From Candidatus Caldarchaeum sp. (GTDB taxonomy: Archaea > Thermoproteota > Nitrososphaeria_A > Caldarchaeales > Caldarchaeaceae), in NCBI GenBank assembly GCA_025054515.1, contig JANWZT010000072.1:1-6300 (forward strand): a stretch of 6,300 bases of DNA, read 5' to 3'. A program made the position numbers and the translations under genes. This document shows, one piece after another, positions 1 to 5,618 of this stretch. The notes under the pieces are model-generated. The model made no database searches. It worked only from the letters and a program-made list of their open reading frames with translations, and was not told the DNA's origin. The stretch's first letter is position 1, and each line of letters opens with the position of its first letter.

Positions 1-32
1 CAGCGTCGAAAATCATCTCAAACTTCCCCAAA
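1..32. other. Window-edge segment downstream of the CBS gene, no gene assigned
   Basis: This is the 3' flank of the CBS-domain gene. On the minus strand an ATG at 16 opens a five-codon reading frame (MIFDA) that leaves the window, preceded by purine-rich sequence. On the plus strand short frames also end here. Either could be the edge of a neighbouring gene, but too little is visible to decide. Confidence 0.3.
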
Positions 33-476
33 CTAAGTTGACCGCATGAAAAGACTCAAAAGTCGAATACCAAAGTCGAGCAAGTCGCGGGAGGATATCA
101 CTCCCAAGGGGTTTCTGTCAGAGTCGACGATAGGTATATGGCGGATGTTGAAGTCCTTCATCTTCTCCACGACCGATGCTATCTCGTCATCGGGGTAAGC
201 GGTTACAAGATTTTTTGACATTATGGATTTCGCCTTGACGTTCCGACCGAGCATGAGATGGGAGGCCGCATACAAAATGTCTCGCTCGGTGATGATGCCG
301 ACGAGCTTCTTCTCCTTGTTGACTATCAAAACGCTACCAACACCTTTTTCCCACATCGTTTTAGAAACGTCGTCAACCGTCGCATCCTCGTCAATCGTAA
401 CCGCGGGATGTGACATCAAATCGGAGGCTTTGAGCGGAGTAAACCTCAACGAACGCTTGAACACGGGCACGGACAA
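33..476 (-). CDS. Tandem CBS-domain protein (stand-alone Bateman module)
   Basis: The 147-residue protein consists almost entirely of two CBS domains, at about residues 17-72 and 82-136. Each ends in the typical G-h-h-T/S-x-x-D element (GIITERD near 60-66, GVISSRD near 125-131), which in CBS pairs usually contacts the ribose or phosphate of an adenine nucleotide. No catalytic domain, signal peptide or membrane segment is present, so it is probably a cytosolic nucleotide-sensing regulator; ligand and partner cannot be read from sequence. The start is uncertain. The longest frame begins with TTG at 476, but GTG codons at 470 and 464 are in frame and equally plausible, and Met21 lies just before the first domain. 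No Shine-Dalgarno sequence is visible. The gene diverges from the tRNA-Glu gene. Confidence 0.88.
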   Translation of the reverse strand: MSVPVFKRSLRFTPLKASDLMSHPAVTIDEDATVDDVSKTMWEKGVGSVLIVNKEKKLVGIITERDILYAASHLMLGRNVKAKSIMSKNLVTAYPDDEIASVVEKMKDFNIRHIPIVDSDRNPLGVISSRDLLDFGIRLLSLFMRST

Positions 477-524
477 AAAAGGGTGAAGCCCGAATAAAAC
501 AGTTTGGTGAAGGGTTTACGTCTG

Positions 525-531
525 AAAAAAA
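525..531 (-). terminator. Candidate T7 terminator for the dehydrogenase transcript
   Basis: A run of seven A on the plus strand reads as seven T on the minus strand, about 117 bases past the dehydrogenase stop codon. It is the first long T run met by a minus-strand transcript leaving that gene. Oligo-T stretches are the usual archaeal terminators. It sits next to the tRNA box A, so the two functions may share this segment. This is inferred from position and composition only. Confidence 0.3.
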
Positions 532-538
532 TATAAAT
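531..538 (+). promoter_or_regulatory. Box A (TATA) promoter of tRNA-Glu
   Basis: ATATAAAT is preceded by an A-rich stretch that could serve as the BRE. Its centre is about 34 bases before the first tRNA base, which places a start site some 26 bases downstream, near 561, with a leader of about 8 bases. The reverse complement, AATTTATAT, is also TATA-like and could direct transcription toward the CBS gene with a leader of about 33 bases. Confidence 0.6.
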
Positions 539-568
539 TATCAACCAGAGAACAATCGATGAATTACA

Positions 569-643
569 GCTCCGGTAGTATAGTCCGGTCAAGTATACCG
601 GCCTTTCGAGCCGGTGACCCGGGTTCAAATCCCGGCCGGAGCA
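569..643 (+). tRNA. tRNA-Glu, anticodon UUC
   Basis: A complete cloverleaf can be folded by hand. The acceptor stem pairs 569-575 (GCTCCGG) with 636-642 (CCGGAGC) and the discriminator is A643. The D arm pairs 578-581 with 593-596. The anticodon stem pairs 598-602 with 610-614 around the loop CTTTCGA, giving anticodon TTC at 605-607, which reads GAA/GAG. The T arm pairs 619-623 with 631-635 around TTCAAAT. The variable region has four bases. There is no intron and no encoded CCA, so the CCA end must be added enzymatically. The gene faces the dehydrogenase gene on the other strand and ends four bases from its stop codon. Confidence 0.97.
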
Positions 644-647
644 ATCA

Positions 648-1451
648 TCAATCTGTCAGAAAGCCGCCGTCAACAGTAATAACCGCACCGTTGACGTAGC
701 TGGCCATATCCGTGGCGAGGAAAAGAACCACCTTGGCGACTTCATCCGGCTCTCCGAGCCTTTTCAAGGGAACTCGAGAAATAAACTGGAGGCCCGTGAT
801 GAAGAAGCCGATACGGAGCTTCTTGATGGCTTCGTTCCTCACTTTGTCGGTACCGGGTGTGTGGATGCCGCCCGGCATGACGGCGTTTACGCGAAAGCCT
901 TTTTCGCCGTATTCCCGGGCGAGTGCTCTTGTCATGGCGACGAGCCCGATTTTGCTGACGCCGTAGTGGATGAGGCCTTTGACGAGATGGAGGACGGATT
1001 CGATTGAGCTTACGTTCACGATTACGCCCCCTTTCTCTCCTCTCGTCCGTATGAAATGTTGGCACATGTAGAAGGCTGATTTCAGGTTGACCGAAAGAGT
1101 TCTTTCTAGAAAAGCCTCATCGACTTCGAGAAAATCTTTGAACTCGTAGATTCCCGCGTTGTTGACGAGTATGTCGGGAGGGAGAGTTTCCAGCTCCTTC
1201 CATAGATTGTCTATTTCGGGTTTCTTCATGAGGTCAACTTTTTTGGCCGAAACGTTGACACCAAATTTGCCGGATAGCGTTCGGGCTACTTCAGCCATCC
1301 CCACTTCGTTTACGTCAACAAGGACCAAATCAGCTCCTGCTTCGGCGAACCTTTCGGCGATGGCCCGGCCTATGCCAGAGGCCCCACCGGTAATTACTGC
1401 TTTCCTGCCCTTGAGGGAAAAGAGCTCGATAAGCGGCTTTGAATCCGTCAT
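648..1451 (-). CDS. Short-chain dehydrogenase/reductase (classical SDR, NAD-type)
   Basis: The 267-residue length is typical of classical SDR oxidoreductases. The Rossmann glycine motif TGGASGIGR is at residues 21-29. Asp46 at the end of the second strand suggests preference for NAD(H) over NADP(H). NNAG is at 97-100, and the catalytic set is Asn122, Ser149, Tyr163 and Lys167 (YGVSK). The PG element after the active site is at 193-194 (MPGG), and the C-terminal VDGG at 260-263 is also standard. The substrate cannot be deduced; related proteins act on 3-oxoacyl groups, sugars or alcohols, with a variable hydrophobic loop here near 211-224. ATG at 1451 fits an upstream TATA-like box. The gene follows the L35Ae-like gene by 44 bases on the same strand, so limited co-transcription is possible. 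Confidence 0.93.
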   Translation of the reverse strand: MTDSKPLIELFSLKGRKAVITGGASGIGRAIAERFAEAGADLVLVDVNEVGMAEVARTLSGKFGVNVSAKKVDLMKKPEIDNLWKELETLPPDILVNNAGIYEFKDFLEVDEAFLERTLSVNLKSAFYMCQHFIRTRGEKGGVIVNVSSIESVLHLVKGLIHYGVSKIGLVAMTRALAREYGEKGFRVNAVMPGGIHTPGTDKVRNEAIKKLRIGFFITGLQFISRVPLKRLGEPDEVAKVVLFLATDMASYVNGAVITVDGGFLTD

Positions 1452-1475
1452 ATCGAATTATGGAGCTGCTTGCCG

Positions 1476-1485
1476 ATAAACTTAA
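1476..1485 (-). promoter_or_regulatory. TATA-like box of the SDR gene
   Basis: On the minus strand this reads TTTAAGTTTA, centred about 30 bases before the ATG at 1451. That spacing predicts a transcript starting within a few bases of the start codon. No Shine-Dalgarno sequence lies between the box and the gene, which agrees with leaderless or near-leaderless translation. Confidence 0.45.
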
Positions 1486-1495
1486 AGAAGGACCG

Positions 1496-1774
1496 TTAAG
1501 CTTTTGTAATTAATATCTTCACGAGGCTTCCTTGACCTAAGCCTGATGGTCCTCCTTGCGAAATCGCCTCTCCGGAAAAACGGACGAGCAAAGTTTCGCC
1601 TTCGTAAACGTCAATCACCGTCCCTTTCCAAAGGTCGCCTTTGAAGTCTTCGTAGAGAACTTCGCATCCAACGAGTTTCGAAAGCTCTGACGCATCAACG
1701 GGAGTGGTCGTTGATACCACGCAGTCGTCGCCCGCGAAGGCAACCACTACGGCTGTAATTTCTTCTTCGCTCAA
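1496..1774 (-). CDS. Small acidic protein resembling ribosomal protein L35Ae (eL33)
   Basis: The 92-residue protein matches the layout of archaeal L35Ae as I recall it: an N-terminal beta strand (ITAVVVAF, 6-13), then SKLVGCEVLY (32-41) corresponding to the family's SKLIGxxVxW, then KGTVIDVYEG (50-59) corresponding to KGKVVRxHG, then VRF (64-66), and GLGQGSLVKI (78-87) corresponding to ALGxxVEI. The length also fits. It departs from a ribosomal protein in charge: by count there are 15 acidic and only 6 basic residues, and the family's HG and its basic rRNA-contacting positions are not kept. It may be a divergent L35Ae or a paralogue using the same barrel fold for another role. The start is TTG at 1774; an in-frame stop lies 13 codons upstream, with no ATG or GTG between. 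Confidence 0.6.
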   Translation of the reverse strand: MSEEEITAVVVAFAGDDCVVSTTTPVDASELSKLVGCEVLYEDFKGDLWKGTVIDVYEGETLLVRFSGEAISQGGPSGLGQGSLVKILITKA

Positions 1775-1797
1775 CGATTTCCGCGAGTTATGGCAGC

Positions 1798-1806
1798 TAT
1801 TAATTG
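1798..1806 (-). promoter_or_regulatory. TATA-like box of the L35Ae-like gene
   Basis: The minus strand reads AATTAATAG about 28 bases before the TTG start at 1774. This spacing supports a leaderless transcript and hence the TTG start. It forms half of a divergent promoter pair with the thioredoxin gene. Confidence 0.4.
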
Positions 1807-1818
1807 TTTAGGCTGAAA

Positions 1819-1828
1819 ACTTAATAAC
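1819..1828 (+). promoter_or_regulatory. TATA-like box of the thioredoxin gene
   Basis: ACTTAATAAC, preceded by purine-rich GGCTGAAA that could act as BRE, is centred about 28 bases before the ATG at 1852. It lies about 20 bases from the TATA-like box of the divergent L35Ae-like gene, so binding at one may affect the other. Confidence 0.45.
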
Positions 1829-1851
1829 AGACGAGCGGATGCAGAGACAAG

Positions 1852-2259
1852 ATGTCATACGATGATGAGTTGGAAAGGATAAAGATGCGAAAGTTGGCGG
1901 AATTGATGTCGAAGAAAGAGCGGCCGAGTGCATCTGTGTTGGCTGAACCAGTAGAGTTGACTGATTCGAATTTTGATGAATTTGTTACCAGAAACAGCTT
2001 TGTGGTGGTTGATTTTTGGGCTGAATGGTGTGCTCCATGCCGGGCCATCGCTCCCGTGGTTAAGGAGCTGGCGAACCAGTACGCGGGAAAAGTCGCTTTC
2101 GGGAAGCTGAACGTCGATGAAAACCCACAAACCGCAAGCCGTTTCGGCATCATGGGCATTCCCACGCTGCTCTTCTTCAAGGGGGGTAAACTCGTCGACA
2201 TGGTTGTGGGAGCTGTTCCCAAACGCGTCTTGGAAGCGAGGATATCACAATACGTTTAG
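1852..2259 (+). CDS. Thioredoxin with a charged N-terminal extension
   Basis: This is a cytosolic thiol-disulfide oxidoreductase. The thioredoxin fold spans about residues 33-135, with the canonical WCAPC active site at 59-63 (Cys60, Cys63), the buried Asp54 and the cis-proline Pro104 in GIPT. About 30 residues precede the fold: a charged, probably helical segment (DDELERIKMRKLAEL, 4-18) and a short linker. This resembles the N-terminal helix of archaeal PDCD5-family proteins and of some archaeal thioredoxins. No signal peptide is present. The start at 1852 agrees with a TATA-like box 28 bases upstream. Codon choice changes around the active site: Phe and Leu codons before about position 2040 are TTT and TTG, while those after are mostly TTC and CTG/CTC. 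It is the first gene of a possible operon with the prenyl synthase (42-base gap) and the ABC genes. Confidence 0.95.
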   Translation: MSYDDELERIKMRKLAELMSKKERPSASVLAEPVELTDSNFDEFVTRNSFVVVDFWAEWCAPCRAIAPVVKELANQYAGKVAFGKLNVDENPQTASRFGIMGIPTLLFFKGGKLVDMVVGAVPKRVLEARISQYV

Positions 2260-2301
2260 TTGATAAAAAGGTAAAAACCCACGGATAACCACTTTAACCG
2301 G

Positions 2302-3240
2302 ATGAACACCGCTATCGAGGACATTGATGCGGAGGCCTTGCTGGCCGTTCTGAAGACAGACTTGGAAAAACATCTCTACGACAAAATCGCGGGCAGGCCC
2401 GACAGCTTCCTAATAGAGAAGGCGGTGAAGGGCGGTAAAAGGATACGGCCCATTCTGCTCCTCACAGTTTTCAAAGCTCTCGGCGGCATAGAATATCGGA
2501 AAGCCCTTGACGTCGCCGTAGCACTCGAGCTCGCACACAGCGCAAGTCTAGTCCACGACGATATCGTCGACCTAGACAAAACCCGCAGAAGCTCGCCCAG
2601 CCTTTGGTTCCAAATCGGCGCGGGAAAAGCAATCCTCCAAGGCCACCGCATAATCAACCTTGCTTTCCAGATCGTGCTGGACATCGGGGAGGAGATGAGC
2701 CGTATTTTCGTAACGGCTTGGGACAGGGCTTCTAAGGGAATTCTCGAAGAGGTTGTCAACAAAGCCGCGTTGACGGAAAGGCTTTACCTCGTCATGATAC
2801 GGGAGAAAACGGCATCCCTATTTGAAGCAGCTTGTCACGCCGGAGCTGTCCTCGCGGGCGCTCGTCCAGACCAAGTTGAGTTAATGCGGAAATATGGGTC
2901 GGAGGTTGGAACGCTTTACCAGTTAGCCGATGATTTGAGTGATATCTACCTCCGGAAGAAATCCGGGCGACTGTATTTTGTAACCCATGAGATGAGGGAA
3001 AGGCTCGTTCATCTCCTTATTTCGAGCAAAACAAAGCAGTTACGCGGACTCATTCGTGCAGTCGCTCCAAGAATTCCCGACGAACAGTTTCTCAAAAAGC
3101 AGATCGTTGAAAGGTTGCGCTCCGCGACATCGCTGGCCGAAGACCCACGAGTGCCAGAGTCCCCCTACAAAACGCTCCTACGTCTTCTGCCGCGTCTCTT
3201 CGTCGCTCAGATGATGGAAGAAGCCCGTCGGAGAGTTTAA
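2302..3240 (+). CDS. Divergent trans-prenyl diphosphate synthase (polyprenyl synthetase family)
   Basis: The family condenses isopentenyl diphosphate with allylic diphosphates; in archaea the main product feeds membrane ether lipids. Visible marks in the 312 residues are GGKRIRP (44-50), the first Asp-rich motif DDIVD (86-90) followed by Arg95-Arg96, the REKTASLF element (167-174, Lys169) and the second Asp-rich motif DDLSD (210-214) after Gln207. Ala81, five residues before the first motif, is small, which would favour C20 or longer products. Two usual elements are altered: the GD of the GDxLL segment is Gly114-His115, and the GK-rich region that normally follows the second motif is replaced by SGRLYFV. 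Catalysis is therefore likely but not certain; a paralogue with a changed role is possible. The ATG at 2302 has no Shine-Dalgarno sequence. It lies 42 bases after thioredoxin and 30 before the ABC permease. Confidence 0.85.
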   Translation: MNTAIEDIDAEALLAVLKTDLEKHLYDKIAGRPDSFLIEKAVKGGKRIRPILLLTVFKALGGIEYRKALDVAVALELAHSASLVHDDIVDLDKTRRSSPSLWFQIGAGKAILQGHRIINLAFQIVLDIGEEMSRIFVTAWDRASKGILEEVVNKAALTERLYLVMIREKTASLFEAACHAGAVLAGARPDQVELMRKYGSEVGTLYQLADDLSDIYLRKKSGRLYFVTHEMRERLVHLLISSKTKQLRGLIRAVAPRIPDEQFLKKQIVERLRSATSLAEDPRVPESPYKTLLRLLPRLFVAQMMEEARRRV

Positions 3241-3241
3241 A
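3236..3241 (+). promoter_or_regulatory. Possible internal TATA-like box before the ABC permease
   Basis: TTTAAA overlaps the prenyl synthase stop codon and is centred about 33 bases before the permease ATG at 3271. It could drive the ABC genes independently of the upstream genes. The match is short and may be chance. Confidence 0.25.
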
Positions 3242-3270
3242 CCCTACGTGAACAACCATTCGTCAAGACC

Positions 3271-4824
3271 ATGGATTATGTCGAAGTTTTTCTAATCAGT
3301 TTGCTGGCGATCGGAGCGTCATATGCTCGAATGGCACTTGCCCTTCTTTTCTCGGTTCTATTTTCATTCGCCATAGGAATAGCCGCGGGTACAAACAAGT
3401 CCTTTGAAAAGGTGGCGATACCGGTTCTTGATATTCTCCAATCCATCCCGATACTCGGTTTTTTTCCCGTGGCGATTCAGCTCTTCTACACAGCCGTACC
3501 CGTTATAGGAGCTGAGCTTGCGGCCATTTTCCTCATCTTCACCAGTCAGACGTGGAACATCACCTTCGCGGTCTATGAATCAACGAGGTTTATCCGGTCG
3601 GAGCTACTTGACACAGCGCGGTTCCTCCGGATAAACCTGCTCGACCGGCTGCGCTACCTCTACATACCCACATGCTTGCCGCGGGTGGTGAGGAACTTCC
3701 AGCCATCATGGGCCAACGGTATGTTCTTCCTCGTCGGAAGCGAAATACTAACCTTTGGAGAGACCGAAATTCAGCTCTTCGGCCTCGGAACAATCGTTTC
3801 ACGGTTCACAGTAGAAGGCAACGTCACGGGCATAGCAACCGTCCTCATGCTTCTAGTCTTCACCACAGTCCTGATAAACCTGCTGGTTTTCATTCCCTTG
3901 AACAACCTCTTTGAAGCACCTTTCCGAAAGCCTTCACGAAGATGGGAAAAATTCGGGTTCTTGAGAAAAATCGCAAAAGCTCCCAAACCACATCTTCCGA
4001 TTCCCGTCATGACTTTTTTCGAATATAACAGAGCCGTCGGCGAAATCGTCAAAAGACTGACCATACCAAGCTCCCTGCTCCGCAACCTCGCTTTCTTCAT
4101 TTTAGCCGGTCTCGGGGTGGCGTTGCTTGCCACCGGCGGAGACGAATTTTTTGAAAGAATATACGAAACGCTTCAAAGGCTGGGATTCGAAACCATTGCC
4201 CTATCATCATTCTACTCGTTCGTCCGCGTGATGGCAGCCGTCGGTTTCTCAGTCGCTTGGAGCCTACCGGCAGCCATAGCGATAGCTCGGAAACCAGATT
4301 TATCGGCCACTGTTGCGACGGTATTCCAAGTCATCGCATCCATCCCAGTTACAATCGTATATCCACTCCTCGCGGAGTCGCTGGCCAACATGCCAGAGCT
4401 ACGGGCCTTCATCATGATAATAGCGGCGACTCAGTGGTACGTTTTCTTTCAGGTTCTGGCAGGTTTAAGAAACATTCCACAGGTTGAGCTGGAAGTGGTT
4501 GATCTGCTTCAGCTGAAAACATGGGACCGGGTGAAGCTGGTTTATCTACCCCGTTCGGCGCCCGCTTTAATCACCGGCTGTATCACGGCCGCGGGCGGTG
4601 CTTGGAACGGCTTGGTCGTTGCGGAGAGGCTTGTCCTTGGAGACGTGGTTGCCGAAACGGATCTTCCGGGGTTGGGTAAGTTGCTTTCACAGCTCACCTA
4701 CGCAGGCGACCTACTTGGAAGCATCGCCGTGATAATCGTGATGTCGGGCATCATAGTTTTGATGAATAGGCTTTTCTGGAAAAGGCTGTACGACACGATC
4801 GGTTCTAAGCTTAAAATTATGTGA
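3271..4824 (+). CDS. Fused two-domain ABC importer permease (nitrate/sulfonate/taurine type)
   Basis: The 517-residue membrane protein holds two binding-protein-dependent permease domains in tandem, about residues 15-212 and 265-507, joined by a basic hydrophilic linker (about 215-264). Hydrophobic segments are near 20-40, 57-75, 80-93, 148-162 and 187-212 in the first half, and near 269-287, 308-330, 337-355, 369-397, 440-460 and 479-500 in the second. Each half has an ATPase-contacting EAA-type loop ending in IP or LP: 114-133 and 418-437. The usual loop glycine is replaced by Arg120 and Gln424. The fused form would form the channel as a single chain, with two copies of the ATPase. The C-terminal segment AWNGLVVAE (454-462) is like the AWNxxxVAE of permeases paired with AAA-associated ATPases. 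The stop codon overlaps the next gene's start by four bases. The substrate is unknown; no binding protein gene is in view. Confidence 0.9.
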   Translation: MDYVEVFLISLLAIGASYARMALALLFSVLFSFAIGIAAGTNKSFEKVAIPVLDILQSIPILGFFPVAIQLFYTAVPVIGAELAAIFLIFTSQTWNITFAVYESTRFIRSELLDTARFLRINLLDRLRYLYIPTCLPRVVRNFQPSWANGMFFLVGSEILTFGETEIQLFGLGTIVSRFTVEGNVTGIATVLMLLVFTTVLINLLVFIPLNNLFEAPFRKPSRRWEKFGFLRKIAKAPKPHLPIPVMTFFEYNRAVGEIVKRLTIPSSLLRNLAFFILAGLGVALLATGGDEFFERIYETLQRLGFETIALSSFYSFVRVMAAVGFSVAWSLPAAIAIARKPDLSATVATVFQVIASIPVTIVYPLLAESLANMPELRAFIMIIAATQWYVFFQVLAGLRNIPQVELEVVDLLQLKTWDRVKLVYLPRSAPALITGCITAAGGAWNGLVVAERLVLGDVVAETDLPGLGKLLSQLTYAGDLLGSIAVIIVMSGIIVLMNRLFWKRLYDTIGSKLKIM

Positions 4825-5618
4825 AAACTTCTGCGGTTGCAGAGGAGAAGGAATTGGACGCGTCGCCGATTTTGCAGGTGGTAAACGTTTCTCACAGCTT
4901 CTTCACCAAGAAAGGGGCAGTTCTCGAAGTCATCCGAAACATGAGCCTCGACCTCTACTACGGAGAATTCCTTGGAGTGGTTGGCCAAAGCGGCTCAGGC
5001 AAAACCACTCTCCTGAAAATCATGGCGGGGTTGATCAAACCAACCGACGGAAAAGTTCTCTACAAAGGTAAGGCGGTCAACGGTCCGACGCCCGCGATAT
5101 CGCTGGTCTTTCAGGAGCCGGTGCTTTTTCCGTGGCTGACCGTCCTCGAAAACGTCATGCTTGCCCTCAAGCGTGTGGAAAACATCTCCAAAGAGGAGAT
5201 GAAAATCAAGGCTCAGTCTTTTCTCGACATGGTCGGGCTGTCGGGGTTTGAGAACAGCTATCCAGGAGAACTGAGCGGCGGTATGAAACAAAGAGTCGTT
5301 CTCGCCCGCGCCCTCGTAACGAACCCTGACGTTTTGCTGATGGATGAGCCTTTCAGCAACCTCGACCCGCTAACAGCTGTGTCCCTCCGCAGAGAGATAG
5401 ACCTGCTCCGGCAGCATGAAACTCTTCCGCCCTCTTCGGTCTTGCTGGTTTCACACAATGTTGAGGAAATTGTGGAACTCAGCGACCGGGTGCTTGTTTT
5501 GACGAGCAGGCCCGCCCAAATCGCTGGAGAGGTCAAAATTGATATGGGGAAACCGAGGGACAGACGGAGTCCACGTTTCTACGAATACGTTGACGCGATA
5601 TTCACGCTGATGAGTTGA
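4821..5618 (+). CDS. ABC importer ATPase (nitrate/sulfonate/taurine type), lacking the family's C-terminal domain
   Basis: This 265-residue nucleotide-binding subunit powers the adjacent permease. It has Walker A GQSGSGKTT (54-62, Lys61), the Q-loop Gln98 in FQEPVLFPWLTVLEN, signature LSGGMKQR (151-158), Walker B VLLMDEP (171-177, Glu176), D-loop SNLD (179-182) and switch His212, so it should be active. Its GPTPAISLVFQ and YPGELSGGM segments and its end (YVDAIFTLMS) match the ATPase half of proteins that, in the family as I know it, continue into an AAA-associated C-terminal domain. Here the frame stops at that junction. The start is GTG at 4821, inside the ATGTGA overlap with the permease stop, implying translational coupling and matched stoichiometry. 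The last 17 bases overlap the convergent AAA-associated gene. Confidence 0.95.
   Translation: MKTSAVAEEKELDASPILQVVNVSHSFFTKKGAVLEVIRNMSLDLYYGEFLGVVGQSGSGKTTLLKIMAGLIKPTDGKVLYKGKAVNGPTPAISLVFQEPVLFPWLTVLENVMLALKRVENISKEEMKIKAQSFLDMVGLSGFENSYPGELSGGMKQRVVLARALVTNPDVLLMDEPFSNLDPLTAVSLRREIDLLRQHETLPPSSVLLVSHNVEEIVELSDRVLVLTSRPAQIAGEVKIDMGKPRDRRSPRFYEYVDAIFTLMS

Noticed and set aside
446..628. 60-codon minus-strand reading frame between the CBS and SDR genes
   Set aside because: It lies mostly across the antisense of the tRNA-Glu gene and its promoter, overlaps the CBS start, and shows no domain pattern.
742..1065. 107-codon minus-strand frame, very rich in Arg, inside the SDR gene
   Set aside because: It is the out-of-frame reading of a clear SDR gene; the Arg excess is a by-product of codon composition.
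1775..1851. Possible riboswitch or small RNA in the divergent intergenic region
   Set aside because: Only 77 bases, fully used by two TATA-like boxes and short leaders; no stable stem-loop pattern was seen.
1821..2222. 133-codon minus-strand frame antisense to thioredoxin
   Set aside because: The plus-strand frame carries all thioredoxin motifs; the antisense frame has a low-complexity Ser/Thr-rich composition typical of shadows and no promoter of its own.
3771..4133. 120-codon minus-strand frame within the permease gene
   Set aside because: It is fully inside the well-supported permease gene, on the opposite strand, with no recognisable domain.
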